Assembly: GCA_903834465.1 (NCBI GenBank)
Contig: CAILJB010000112.1
Location: 1-64,000, forward strand
DNA length: 64,000 nucleotides
Source: an uncultured Pseudomonadota bacterium
GTDB lineage: Bacteria > Pseudomonadota > Gammaproteobacteria > Methylococcales > Methylomonadaceae
Reading direction: 5' to 3'
Positions 1 to 8,529 of the stretch are shown one piece after another. Position numbers and translations under genes: made by a program. The notes beneath the pieces are model-generated. The model was not told the origin of the DNA and did not search any database. It was given only the letters and a program-made list of their open reading frames with translations. Within the stretch, counting starts at the first letter, position 1. Every line of letters starts with the position of its first letter.

Positions 1-140
1 GGACTTTCGGGGGCTAGTCTGTGAAGTGAACCGTGCTGTAATGCGGTCAGCAGCAGAAACCAGTAGGTAGTAGTGATACATGCCTGCTCCTTAGCAATAA
101 GGAATCCCCGTTGTAACCCTTTAGGGCGGGGAGGATGTCA
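1..140 (+). mobile_element. Right end of an IS200/IS605 (TnpB-type) element, partial
   Basis: The segment ends in a GC-rich hairpin at 106-131 (CCCCG and CCCT pairing with AGGG and CGGGG), followed by GGAGGATGTCA. This layout is typical of the right ends of IS605/IS1341-type elements. A reading frame open from the window edge stops just before it (2-70). The rest of the element lies outside the window. In TnpB elements the right end also encodes the 3' part of the omega (reRNA) guide scaffold, so a guide would begin immediately downstream of the hairpin. Identification is by pattern only; the exact element boundary near 138-142 is uncertain. Confidence 0.55.
2..70 (+). pseudogene. tnpB: C-terminal tail of a TnpB-like protein (cut by window edge)
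   Basis: A 22-codon frame is open from the first bases and stops at 68-70, about 35 bases before the right-end hairpin. Its residues (DFRGLVCEVNRAVMRSAAET...) resemble the poorly conserved tails of IS1341-type TnpB proteins, which follow the zinc-finger and RuvC motifs. None of the catalytic motifs lies within the window, so it cannot be told whether the gene is intact. The call depends largely on the adjoining element end. Confidence 0.4.
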
Positions 141-153
141 ATTTTAGAATTTT

Positions 154-669
154 GTGAAAATGGTAAAAGTTATGGCTGATTCGCCGATAAAGCTAGAAGA
201 CGTTATTAAAATACAAGCTGAGCAAATTGAAGAGTTAAAATCAAAAATCGTAACAATCGAAGCAAAGCTACAAGCAACATCTGATTATACTGACGATTTA
301 ATAAGTGTATCTAATAATGCAGTGTCTCATTCAGATACTATAGCTTCTCAGGCAGGAATTGTGATGGCTCATGCCGACTCCACTGTCACATTATATCTAA
401 CGATAGCCAGTTTTACAGTAGCCATAATTGCAGGAGCGATTACTTATCACTTTAATCGAACTCAAGAACAACATGTTAAAGAAATAACTCAAAAACTGCT
501 GGATGATTTAGCCGAGAATGATGATTTCAGAAGCGACTTTGTAAAACAATTGGTTTTGCATTCTAACGTAAAAGAACGTATTGATTCTGTCTTAGAAAAT
601 ATTTATAAAGAACAAAGCAACAAAATTAAAGACAGTTTAAAACAATTTGCTGACAGTATAGGTGGCTGA
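154..669 (+). CDS. Small membrane-anchored coiled-coil protein, unknown function
   Basis: This is a 171-residue protein of unrecognised family. The N-terminal 50 residues are heptad-like (IQAEQIEELKSKIVTIEAKL) and probably form a coiled coil. One transmembrane segment lies near residues 78-100 (LYLTIASFTVAIIAGAITYHF). The C-terminal 70 residues are charged and helical. GTG at 154 is the longest start; ATG at 160 or 172 is also possible and no clear ribosome site decides between them. The stop lies one base before the ATG of the metallopeptidase gene, so the two are probably co-translated. Base composition is clearly more AT-rich than recG next door, suggesting acquisition by transfer. The gene starts only about 14 bases after the insertion-sequence end, so its transcription may come from that element. 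Confidence 0.7.
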   Translation: MKMVKVMADSPIKLEDVIKIQAEQIEELKSKIVTIEAKLQATSDYTDDLISVSNNAVSHSDTIASQAGIVMAHADSTVTLYLTIASFTVAIIAGAITYHFNRTQEQHVKEITQKLLDDLAENDDFRSDFVKQLVLHSNVKERIDSVLENIYKEQSNKIKDSLKQFADSIGG

Positions 670-670
670 A

Positions 671-1246
671 ATGAACAAAATAACAGAGTTGCAATCAATA
701 AAAAATATTGAACCTTATAATTTATTAAAAACATTAGGTATTACTCAAGCCCCAGTTGATGTATTTGAAATAGCAAAGAGTATCGGCGCAAATGTTGACC
801 AGAGTTATGATTTTGAAAAATTATCATTTTCTGGTGAGGTTTTTTTAAATCAAGACCATAAACCAGTTATTTGGGTAAACCCAATTGATTCAACTAATCG
901 TCAACGTTTTACAATGGCACATGAACTTGCACATTTGGTCAATGATATTATTCCAAACATTGGAAAGGAAAATGAAAATAACAAGTTTCATGTTACATCT
1001 AATAGTTTGAAAAGGGATGGTCGTCAAGAGTCTATAGAGTTCAGAGCAAATGAATTTGCTGCTCAATTGCTCATGCCGGCTGAATTTATTAGTGTAGAAG
1101 CATCAAAAATTATTAACACATACAAATCAATCCATGGTGAAAAATCTAAAATACCTAAGGATGATTTTATTACCCAAATAAGCGAAGTATTCGAAGTATC
1201 AAATCAGGCAATGACGATTAGATTAACCAGACTAGGAATTATTTAG
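671..1246 (+). CDS. ImmA/IrrE-family metallo-endopeptidase
   Basis: This is a 191-residue zinc peptidase of the DUF955 (ImmA/IrrE) type. The core motif AHELAHLV supplies the HExxH zinc site, and further on a conserved segment (RANEFAAQLLMP) carries the third ligand region. Family members cleave regulators, for example ImmR in ICEBs1 or DdrO in Deinococcus. ATG at 671 is preferred over GTG at 662 because AGGTGG (660-665) sits five bases before it. There is no Xre-type DNA-binding domain in this protein, and none is encoded beside it. Its only partner in the window is the coiled-coil membrane protein directly upstream. The gene ends 6 bases from the recG stop on the other strand. Substrate and role are unknown. 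Confidence 0.85.
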   Translation: MNKITELQSIKNIEPYNLLKTLGITQAPVDVFEIAKSIGANVDQSYDFEKLSFSGEVFLNQDHKPVIWVNPIDSTNRQRFTMAHELAHLVNDIIPNIGKENENNKFHVTSNSLKRDGRQESIEFRANEFAAQLLMPAEFISVEASKIINTYKSIHGEKSKIPKDDFITQISEVFEVSNQAMTIRLTRLGII

Positions 1247-1252
1247 GCTAAG

Positions 1253-3301
1253 TTAAACCTCCACATAATTCACCGCCGAACCAAGCCAACGTTCAATTAA
1301 CAACGGTACATTTTCCGGTGCGGCGGTGAATACTTCATTGCCCCATTCCGATACCATTTCAAACAAATGTCCGTGCTGCTCAGGATTGACTGTTTTAAAA
1401 CGCAATTGTCCTTTTTGGCGCGTCCCTAATAGTTCTCCCGCGCCTCGCAATTGCAAATCCTTTTCGGCAATTACAAATCCATCGTGATGTTCACGCATAA
1501 TACTCAACCGTTTTCGTGCCATTTCAGGCAACGCTGAATAAAGCAATAAACAATAACTCTCTCCTTCCCCGCGCCCAACCCGTCCGCGCAATTGGTGTAA
1601 TTGCGATAAACCTAAACGTTCTGGATTTTCAATAATCATCAAACCTGAATTCGGCACATCAACGCCCACTTCAATCACCGTTGTGGCAACGAGTAAATCA
1701 AGTTCGTGATTTTTAAACGCTTGCATGATTGCGTCTTTTTCTGCCGCTTTCATACGCCCGTGAACCAAGCCAACGCGCACTTTTGGCAACATTTGCGTTA
1801 AAAAGTGTGCGGTACTTTCTGCCGCTTCACCTTGCAACACGTCCGACTCTTCAATCAACGTGCAAACCCAATAGGCTTGGCGTTTTTTTGTTACCCAATC
1901 GTTAATTTTTGCAATCACTTCATCACGCCGTTGCGTGGGTAACACGCGCGTAATAACAGGCTGGCGATTCGGCGGTAATTCATCAATCACCGAAACATCT
2001 AAATCTGCGTATTGCATCATCGCCAAGGTGCGTGGAATTGGCGTGGCAGTCATCACTAATTGATGCGGACGCATTTCGCCATTCTCGCCTTTATCGCGTA
2101 ACGCCAAACGTTGATCGACACCAAAGCGGTGTTGTTCATCGATAATAATCAGCCCTAACTTTTGAAACTGCACTTGTTCTTGAAACAGCGCGTGTGTACC
2201 AATGACTAATTGAATTTCACCCGCCGCTAACGCTTTTAAACCTTGCTCACGCGCTTTGCCTTTTAATTGTCCGGTCAAAAATAAAATTTGATAATTAAAC
2301 GGCGCAAACCACATGCTGAAATTTCGATAATGTTGCTCGGCAAGTAATTCAGTCGGCACCATAAGCGCGACTTGATAGCCGTTACTAATCGCTAATAACG
2401 CTGCCATTGCTGCAACAAGCGTTTTCCCTGAGCCAACATCACCTTGCACTAATCGCAACATCGGTTGCGGGCTTTCACAATCCGCATAAATTTCAGCAAT
2501 CACACGCTGTTGTGCGCCAGTGAGTTTAAAAGGCAACGATTTCAAAAAGACTTTTTCTGTCTTTTTGTTGGCATGAAAAATCGGAGCTTGCCAACGTTTT
2601 GCCTGTAGTTTTGCACAACGCATGGATAAATAATGCACAATCAATTCTTCGTGTGCTAAACGTTGAAAAGCAAGCGGATGAATAGTTTCTTTTGGCGCAT
2701 GAATCTGCTGTAACGCGCTACGAAAATCAGGATAACTAAAATGTTGTAACAAATTATCTGGCAAATAATCGTGTAATTCCGCGTCACAACGTTGCAAGGC
2801 TTGCAACACCGCTCGCCGCAAAATTGATTGATTTAGTCCTTCGGTGTTGGGATAAATCGGCGTGAGCGCATTTTCAGTCACAACCGCTTCATTTTCGGTA
2901 AGCAATTGGTATTCAGGATGCACCATTTCCAATCCATCATTAAAACCAAAACGCACTTCACCAAAACATTGCAACGTATCGCCATATTTGAGTGCTTGAT
3001 ATTGCGTGGGGAAATAGTGAAAGAACTTCAACACCAAAACGCCCGACCCATCATTGATATGACAGACGAGCGTTTTACGTCCTGATGGCATAATTGCCAC
3101 TTGTTCAATGCGTCCTCGAACTAACGCCGATGTGCCTACGATAAGCGAACTGATTGTCCGAACATTTGTGCGGTCTTCATAACGTAGTGGTAAATGAAAC
3201 AATAAATCTTGAAGCGTATAAAGCTGTAGTTTGTGCAGACGGCTAACTGTTTGTAAGCCAACTCCCGTTAGAACACTAACGGGAAGTTTGAGCGAAGACA
3301 T
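1253..3301 (-). CDS. recG: ATP-dependent DNA helicase RecG
   Basis: RecG is a monomeric superfamily 2 translocase that remodels stalled replication forks and recombination intermediates. The protein has 682 residues (E. coli 693). An N-terminal wedge/OB domain covers about 1-200. The helicase core has Walker A GDVGSGKT at 287-294, a DEQH box at 388-391 followed by RFGV, and motif III TATPIPRTLAM. A C-terminal RecG motif region includes QLRGRVGRG. The start ATG at 3301 gives MSSLKLPVSVLTGVG, the usual beginning. ridA lies 21 bases upstream on the same strand, a common pairing near spoT in gammaproteobacteria, although spoT and rpoZ are absent here. The 3' end meets the accessory genes almost directly. 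Confidence 0.97.
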   Translation of the reverse strand: MSSLKLPVSVLTGVGLQTVSRLHKLQLYTLQDLLFHLPLRYEDRTNVRTISSLIVGTSALVRGRIEQVAIMPSGRKTLVCHINDGSGVLVLKFFHYFPTQYQALKYGDTLQCFGEVRFGFNDGLEMVHPEYQLLTENEAVVTENALTPIYPNTEGLNQSILRRAVLQALQRCDAELHDYLPDNLLQHFSYPDFRSALQQIHAPKETIHPLAFQRLAHEELIVHYLSMRCAKLQAKRWQAPIFHANKKTEKVFLKSLPFKLTGAQQRVIAEIYADCESPQPMLRLVQGDVGSGKTLVAAMAALLAISNGYQVALMVPTELLAEQHYRNFSMWFAPFNYQILFLTGQLKGKAREQGLKALAAGEIQLVIGTHALFQEQVQFQKLGLIIIDEQHRFGVDQRLALRDKGENGEMRPHQLVMTATPIPRTLAMMQYADLDVSVIDELPPNRQPVITRVLPTQRRDEVIAKINDWVTKKRQAYWVCTLIEESDVLQGEAAESTAHFLTQMLPKVRVGLVHGRMKAAEKDAIMQAFKNHELDLLVATTVIEVGVDVPNSGLMIIENPERLGLSQLHQLRGRVGRGEGESYCLLLYSALPEMARKRLSIMREHHDGFVIAEKDLQLRGAGELLGTRQKGQLRFKTVNPEQHGHLFEMVSEWGNEVFTAAPENVPLLIERWLGSAVNYVEV

Positions 3302-3322
3302 AATGTTTAAATGGAGAAAATC

Positions 3323-3751
3323 TTAGACTAGATAATCTTCTGGCGGCATAGAATACGAATATTCTTGCAATGGCAATTCCATAATGCCATCCATTTCAAC
3401 GCCCACACCTTTCGGTAATGCCGCCACACCAATCGCCGCACGAGCGGGATAAGGTTCATGGAAATAACGTCCCATGATTTCATTCACAATCGGAAAATGC
3501 GCTAAATCTGTTAAGAAAACGTTTAATTTCACAATGTCTGATAATTCACCGCCAGCAGCATGCGCGACAGCTTTTAAATTTTCAAAAACTTGCGTAATTT
3601 GTGCGTTAATATCGCCTGTTACTAATGTCATCGTCGCAGGAACTAATGGAATTTGCCCGGATAAATAAACGGTGCGTCCCACTTTAACCGCTTGTGAATA
3701 AGTGCCAATCGCTTGTGGCGCGAGGGGGGTGTGAATAATATGTTTAGTCAT
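3323..3751 (-). CDS. ridA: RidA family enamine/imine deaminase
   Basis: RidA (YjgF/YER057c/UK114) proteins are cytosolic trimers that hydrolyse reactive enamines such as 2-aminoacrylate released by PLP enzymes. Hallmarks are IGTYSQAV near residue 16, YLSGQIPL near 29, and the substrate-carboxylate arginine in [13 protein letters not shown] near 104. The family is usually about 128 residues. This one has 142 because of a short C-terminal extension ([13 protein letters not shown]) after the normal end. It lies 21 bases upstream of recG and is probably transcribed with it. Confidence 0.93.
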   Translation of the reverse strand: MTKHIIHTPLAPQAIGTYSQAVKVGRTVYLSGQIPLVPATMTLVTGDINAQITQVFENLKAVAHAAGGELSDIVKLNVFLTDLAHFPIVNEIMGRYFHEPYPARAAIGVAALPKGVGVEMDGIMELPLQEYSYSMPPEDYLV

Positions 3752-3797
3752 AATTAACTCTCTTGTGTAAAAAATAAAAATTCAAAGATGCGACAAA

Positions 3798-5048
3798 TTA
3801 TTGTCCATTCCGCACTAATCGAACAGCATTACTACTACCCATATCACTCGTGCCAGTGCTACTGTTATCAAAATCAGTCACCCACATATTGAAATTATTA
3901 GTTGCATACGGCGAAGATGACCAAAATAAATACTGCGTGTTAGGGAAATACAGTTCATCAATCATTGGACTAGAAGGTAATCCGGTACAAATGGTTCCCG
4001 ATTCAGTTGCGCCAAGCGTTGTATATTTACCGTCTGAACAATAAACTAAACCTTTTAGTTCCTCATTCGTGGGCAATCGCCAATCTTTTGCACCACATAA
4101 ACTATTGGAATTTACGTCAAATACAAAACCATTCGCATCGGTTACAGCTTCATATTCCCCTCTTGGATTATAGCTGGGTGAGTAATTGGTATACTCATTG
4201 TTCATATCGCGCAAACCACCATCGACCGTCTTAATTTCCCAAATTAACCCTGTTTTATTATCTTTTGTACATGCCCAATCCGTAGAGGCACTTCCGAAAA
4301 CGGGATTAACAGGGCAATCCTCTTCACCTTCTAACGCCCCACTGTTACAAACTTTACTGTAATGCGGTGGTGTTGATGTCACCTCAACCGTTTTGGATAA
4401 AACGGTACTGGATAAAATAGGATCACCACTGTCTTTAGCGATTGCCGTTAATGTAACAATGCCTGCTGTGGTATAGGTGTGCGTAAAGGTGAGCGTTGTG
4501 CCATTGGTTGCATTTTGTCGCTCTGTTTTTGAACCATCTTTCCAATCAACCACCACATTACTCAAATTATTATCGCTGTCTGTGGCTTTGACTTGCAATG
4601 TATAAACCATTCCATTTTCGATAGTCGCACCACCACTCACCAATGTTATTGCAGGTGGGTGATTGACTGGCGCAGCTTTAACTGAGTAAGTTCCACCATA
4701 AGTGACATCTTGCAAAATATTTCTGGAATTATAAACCCCAATTTTAAATGCCCCAGTGCCAACGGTGCTTAAAATACGCGATAAGGAATAATTTATTCCT
4801 GAACTATCCGTGGACATTGAGGCTAATCCATTACCAAAATCCACTTTTACACTGTAGCCACTCGGTAACGTTGCGCTATTCAATGTTGCGGAAAATTTGA
4901 ACATTGAACCAGTGATTGCCGACGTGGGGGATACACTTGCTTTGCTTATTTTAGGAATAACCGTCGTTGCCGCTTGTGCTACGCCAGCGGTATAAAACGC
5001 CGTGAGGAAAAATCCTACTGTGTAGAATGATTTAAATGAATATTTCAT
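3798..5048 (-). CDS. Secreted PKD/Ig-like protein with DUF1566 (Lcl-type) C-terminal domain
   Basis: The 416-residue product begins with a clear signal peptide (MKYSFKSFYTVGFFLTAFYTAGVAQA, cleavage after AQA) and is therefore exported. Residues about 30-125 form an Ig-like domain and about 130-225 a PKD-like domain (VSGGATIENGMVYTLQVKATDSD). Residues about 245-416 are a DUF1566 domain, recognised by TGLIWE, DWRLPTNEEL, FWSSSPYA and VRLVRNG. Cysteines at the domain start suggest disulfides. Such domains occur in surface or adhesive proteins of many environmental gammaproteobacteria; no enzymatic role is evident. It is flanked by 46 bases to ridA and 88 bases to the ATP-grasp gene upstream, so it may have its own promoter. 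Confidence 0.85.
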   Translation of the reverse strand: MKYSFKSFYTVGFFLTAFYTAGVAQAATTVIPKISKASVSPTSAITGSMFKFSATLNSATLPSGYSVKVDFGNGLASMSTDSSGINYSLSRILSTVGTGAFKIGVYNSRNILQDVTYGGTYSVKAAPVNHPPAITLVSGGATIENGMVYTLQVKATDSDNNLSNVVVDWKDGSKTERQNATNGTTLTFTHTYTTAGIVTLTAIAKDSGDPILSSTVLSKTVEVTSTPPHYSKVCNSGALEGEEDCPVNPVFGSASTDWACTKDNKTGLIWEIKTVDGGLRDMNNEYTNYSPSYNPRGEYEAVTDANGFVFDVNSNSLCGAKDWRLPTNEELKGLVYCSDGKYTTLGATESGTICTGLPSSPMIDELYFPNTQYLFWSSSPYATNNFNMWVTDFDNSSTGTSDMGSSNAVRLVRNGQ

Positions 5049-5136
5049 TGTGATGCCTTGTGATACCTTTAGTAAACGTAAAAAAGTGGTAAATAATATT
5101 GCCCTAAGCGGGTTTGAGGAAAAATCAATTTCAAAA

Positions 5137-6327
5137 TTATGCTACCTTGAGTAAATCTTGAAAAGCAGTAAACAACTCAGCCATGTACGCGGGTTTATAA
5201 GGAAATAAATCAACTGGATCAATTGCGTGAACAATCATGCAACTGTCAATTTCAAAAATCAATAAATCCCCGTCTTGCGTTTCACTGCAATCAATCCCGA
5301 TATAATCTAAACCTGTGCGTTCATAAATCGCTTGAAAAGCCGCCGCATGTTTTTTAGCGAACGTTTCCGCGAACTTGCTCATGACTCGCGCTTCTTCGGC
5401 GCGTTTTGCGGCATCGTCAGCCATACCGGCATTCAAATAATGAATCATCCAATGCGAAGAAATGGCTAAATGCGCCAAAAACGGTTTGCCTGCAATTAAC
5501 ATAATGCGATATTTTCGAAACAGCCCGTCGGCATTACGATAATCAACAAATCGCGCCACAAAAAATTCGTCATAATTTTGCTGCGTAACATAATCGGTTA
5601 AATCTGTTGGCGAATCTATTTTTGCTAAATCGTGACCCGCATGCGAATCCACCGGACGAATAATTAACGGATACTCAAAAGCGGCTGGATTGAGTGTTTC
5701 CGTCGTATAACGCACCGTGTTTGGCATCACAATTCCCGCCACATTTGCAAGTAATTGGCACGCCGCATCACGCGACATTTTGGCAATGCGTTCGGGTTTA
5801 TTTAAAACCGGTTTTAACCAAACCCTTAAAAGCGGTTCAAGTTGTTTTAATAGTGACAGATTTTCTTCTGATTCTGCAATCGCAACGAACAATACATCAT
5901 GTTCGGGCAAATCTTCGTTCAATGCGCCGGCGACAGTAAATAAATCTTCCGTGACATAAAACTGCGTTAATTCAATGTCCGAATTTTCGAGCAAAAATTC
6001 AATCGGCGTGTTTGCCATCAAATCGCCTTTGCTCAACAACGCTAATACACGCAACATTGGTGATTGATTTGTTGGTGAAACATAAGCGCGTTGTAGTTCA
6101 ATGGCTTGGGCTTGCACTTGCAACGCTAATTCACGATTACCGCGCAATTGCAAAACGGTCGCTAAATCCATGAGCGCATTCGCATCGTTTAGATTGTCGC
6201 TCGTTTTATCAATTAACATTTGCCCCAATGGCGCAAGGTCAACATTTGCATGAGCAAGTCGCATCAATTCAACTAAACCAATAAACGATGTAGATGCTAG
6301 TTCGGTAAGATTTAAAGTTGGTTTCAT
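5137..6327 (-). CDS. TPR-like plus ATP-grasp domain protein
   Basis: This is a 396-residue protein. Residues about 40-100 resemble TPR helices (ALMDLATVLQLRGNRELALQVQAQAIEL). The C-terminal half (about 170-390) resembles an ATP-grasp ligase, with a nucleotide-binding stretch (YPLIIRPVDSHAGHDLAKI), a middle strand region (FVARFVDYRNADGLFRKYRIMLI) and a metal-binding end (YIGIDCSETQDGDLLIFEID). ATP-grasp enzymes join a carboxylate to an amine or thiol through an acyl phosphate. It is the last gene of a four-gene unit, 4 bases after the PLP decarboxylase, which suggests that the decarboxylase makes an amine used by this ligase. Substrates are unknown. Confidence 0.8.
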   Translation of the reverse strand: MKPTLNLTELASTSFIGLVELMRLAHANVDLAPLGQMLIDKTSDNLNDANALMDLATVLQLRGNRELALQVQAQAIELQRAYVSPTNQSPMLRVLALLSKGDLMANTPIEFLLENSDIELTQFYVTEDLFTVAGALNEDLPEHDVLFVAIAESEENLSLLKQLEPLLRVWLKPVLNKPERIAKMSRDAACQLLANVAGIVMPNTVRYTTETLNPAAFEYPLIIRPVDSHAGHDLAKIDSPTDLTDYVTQQNYDEFFVARFVDYRNADGLFRKYRIMLIAGKPFLAHLAISSHWMIHYLNAGMADDAAKRAEEARVMSKFAETFAKKHAAAFQAIYERTGLDYIGIDCSETQDGDLLIFEIDSCMIVHAIDPVDLFPYKPAYMAELFTAFQDLLKVA

Positions 6328-6331
6328 AATT

Positions 6332-7771
6332 TTAAGGTTTGGAAGAAGTTAAAGTGTTGCCAAATTTCAAAACGGCAGCTAATAAAATATCAATGTCATT
6401 TTTCGTTGTGCGGTGATTCACAATGGCAGCGCGAATTGCAACGTGTCCATTTAAGGTCGTAGAGGATGGCGCGGCAATGCCTGATTCTTGTAAGGTAATC
6501 ACCAGTTCTGTGTTCACGCGATTAGCCTCATCGCAACAATAACGAAAACAAACAATATTCAACGCGACGGGCGCGAGTAATTCTAATTCTGGCGTGATTT
6601 CGATTTGCTGTTTTAAATATTGCGCTAATTCACAAGTATGAGCGATAACTTGTCCAAGTTTTTCTTCGCCGTAAACGCTCAACGTAAACCACGTTTTTAA
6701 CGCGCGAAAGCCGCGCGATAAATCTAACCCTAAATCACACGCCCACGGCGAATTGTCGGACAAACCGCGCTCGTGACGTTGTAAATAAGCTGCCGGCGAG
6801 GCAAACGTTTGTTGATGAATATCGCCATCTCGAACCAAAATAAACCCTGCGTCATAAGGCACTTGTCCCCATTTATGAAAATCAAAGGCAATCGAATCAG
6901 CACGTTCAATTCCCCCCAAACGTGGTGCAAGTTCAGGAGCAAGCATTGCCAACGCGCCAAATGCGCCATCGATATGAAACCAAATTTTTTCACGCTCACA
7001 TAACGCGGCAATTTTTTGTAAATCATCAATCGCGCCCACATCAACACTGCCAACCGTTGCCACGACTAAAAATGGGGTTTTTCCTGCGTGTTTATCCGAA
7101 ATAATTGCTTGTTCTAACGCCTCAACATCCATTTCGTAATTTTTATTAACAGAAATTTTGCGTAACGCGGCTGTGCCGATTCCAGAAATATCCAAGGCTT
7201 GTCCGACGCTGATATGCGCGGTATTTGACGTGTAAGCCGTTAATTCTGGCGCATTGCGTAAACCATTTTGTCGCACCTCTGCGCTTAAAACATTGGTTCG
7301 CGCACATAAACAACCGATTAAATTTGCCATCGATGTTCCGGTGACAAATAAACCGCTGGCAGTTTCGGGAAAACCAAATAAATCGCGCACCCAGCGCATT
7401 ACTTGGCGTTCAATTTCAACAGGGGCTTGATTACGTCCGCCTAAATTTGCGTTTAAACCAGCAGCGAGCATTTCTGCCACCATGCCAACCGGTGTCCCGC
7501 CACCATGCACCCAACCCATAAAACGAGGATGGGGATTACCGACCGCATAAGGCAATATCTTTTGCATAAAATCGGCGTGCGCGTCGGCTAACGTTTTTTC
7601 TGCCAACGGTTGACGCAATGTGGTTTGCAATTCGGCAGGCATCGGTTGCCAAACAGGATTTGAATTTAACCCTTCTGTGTAATCCAACATATCGTCAAGC
7701 ATTCGATGCGCTTGAGCGCGAAACGCTGTCCAATCTTTCGGGTCTAACGATTTGCCTGCCGTCTCAAGCAT
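6332..7771 (-). CDS. PLP-dependent group II amino acid decarboxylase
   Basis: This 479-residue enzyme belongs to the aromatic-L-amino-acid/glutamate/diaminobutyrate decarboxylase superfamily (fold type I). The PLP lysine is K300 in FDFHKW. The cofactor-binding aspartate is in HIDGAFG (266-272), and the conserved GGGTPVG and TGTSMANL segments are present. The sequence is closest in style to aromatic amino acid decarboxylases, but the substrate cannot be assigned. The start overlaps the end of the CYTH gene by 8 bases, and the ATP-grasp gene follows after 4 bases, so translation is probably coupled. An aminated product handed to the ATP-grasp ligase is a reasonable inference. Confidence 0.9.
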   Translation of the reverse strand: MLETAGKSLDPKDWTAFRAQAHRMLDDMLDYTEGLNSNPVWQPMPAELQTTLRQPLAEKTLADAHADFMQKILPYAVGNPHPRFMGWVHGGGTPVGMVAEMLAAGLNANLGGRNQAPVEIERQVMRWVRDLFGFPETASGLFVTGTSMANLIGCLCARTNVLSAEVRQNGLRNAPELTAYTSNTAHISVGQALDISGIGTAALRKISVNKNYEMDVEALEQAIISDKHAGKTPFLVVATVGSVDVGAIDDLQKIAALCEREKIWFHIDGAFGALAMLAPELAPRLGGIERADSIAFDFHKWGQVPYDAGFILVRDGDIHQQTFASPAAYLQRHERGLSDNSPWACDLGLDLSRGFRALKTWFTLSVYGEEKLGQVIAHTCELAQYLKQQIEITPELELLAPVALNIVCFRYCCDEANRVNTELVITLQESGIAAPSSTTLNGHVAIRAAIVNHRTTKNDIDILLAAVLKFGNTLTSSKP

Positions 7772-8243
7772 CGTCGCGCCATTGGTTATACGGGTATTTG
7801 GCTAAATTATTATTGTAATAACGCATATCTTGCGTAACGTCTTCGCCAATCCAATCGGGTTTTTCAAACGTTTCATCCGCTGCTTCTAATTCAATTTCGG
7901 CAACAATTAACCCCGCATTTTCGCCGTCGAATTCGTCAATTTCCCATTGATGATTGCCATGCGTGACGAAATGGCGCGTTTTTTCAATCACTGGTTTTAA
8001 ACACAAATTGTCTAAAATTTCCTGCGCGTCAGTGAGCGGGATTTCATATTCATATTCGTGTCGTTGCGTGCCGATAGTCGCACTTTTAATATTGAGCCAC
8101 GCTTGATTATCACTGATTCGCACACGAATTGAACTCGTTGGCTGTGAACTTAAATAACCTTGTTTATAAATTACCGAATGACTCACTTGCTCGCGCCATG
8201 CGTCATTGGCTAATAAAAATTTGTGTTCGATTTCAATTGCCAT
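7764..8243 (-). CDS. CYTH domain protein (triphosphate-tunnel fold)
   Basis: This is a 159-residue protein of the CYTH (CyaB/thiamine triphosphatase) superfamily. The N-terminal signature ExExK appears as EIEHKFL at residues 3-9. Acidic and basic residues alternate along the predicted eight-stranded tunnel, as in IRVRISDNQAWLNIK, YEYEIPL, IDEFDGENAGLIVAEIELE. Bacterial members hydrolyse inorganic triphosphate or act on other triphosphates; a few are adenylyl cyclases. It sits 9 bases downstream of the CDGSH gene and overlaps the decarboxylase by 8 bases. Confidence 0.88.
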   Translation of the reverse strand: MAIEIEHKFLLANDAWREQVSHSVIYKQGYLSSQPTSSIRVRISDNQAWLNIKSATIGTQRHEYEYEIPLTDAQEILDNLCLKPVIEKTRHFVTHGNHQWEIDEFDGENAGLIVAEIELEAADETFEKPDWIGEDVTQDMRYYNNNLAKYPYNQWRDDA

Positions 8244-8252
8244 TACAACGAC

Positions 8253-8486
8253 CTAACGCGCGTGGCTACCGTCGCAATACGGCGGATTGCCGGTTTTGCC
8301 ACAGGCACATAAATGAACAGTTTTGGTTTCTTCGGCGACAAATTTTAATGATTTTTTGTCCGTATCAGCGGTTTTATGTGCGCCATCGCAAAGCGGCATA
8401 ATGCTACTCAAGCCACAACTGCACCAGCTATACGTTTTTCCTTCCTCAATATTGAGTGCCATCGGGGCAGTATATTTTTCAGTCAT
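8253..8486 (-). CDS. CDGSH iron-sulfur domain protein with two motifs
   Basis: This 77-residue protein contains two CDGSH-type cluster motifs: CSCG...PLCDGAH near residues 24-37 and CACG...PYCDGSH near 61-75. Each provides three Cys and one His for a [2Fe-2S] cluster, as in mitoNEET-like proteins. Tandem-motif bacterial members are small soluble redox or cluster-carrying proteins. It is the first gene of the unit leading to CYTH, decarboxylase and ATP-grasp, and has a good -10 element upstream. Confidence 0.9.
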   Translation of the reverse strand: MTEKYTAPMALNIEEGKTYSWCSCGLSSIMPLCDGAHKTADTDKKSLKFVAEETKTVHLCACGKTGNPPYCDGSHAR

Positions 8487-8523
8487 TTTGATTTTTCCTA
8501 ATAAGAAATCTAAGTGTGTGCGA

Positions 8524-8529
8524 ATTATA
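8524..8529 (-). promoter_or_regulatory. -10 element for the CDGSH operon
   Basis: On the minus strand there is a perfect TATAAT about 38 bases before the CDGSH start codon. The region at -35 (ACTGAT/CTGATT) is a poor match, so this is either an activated or a weak promoter. The 126-base gap to the divergent sodB gene must hold both promoters. Confidence 0.4.
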
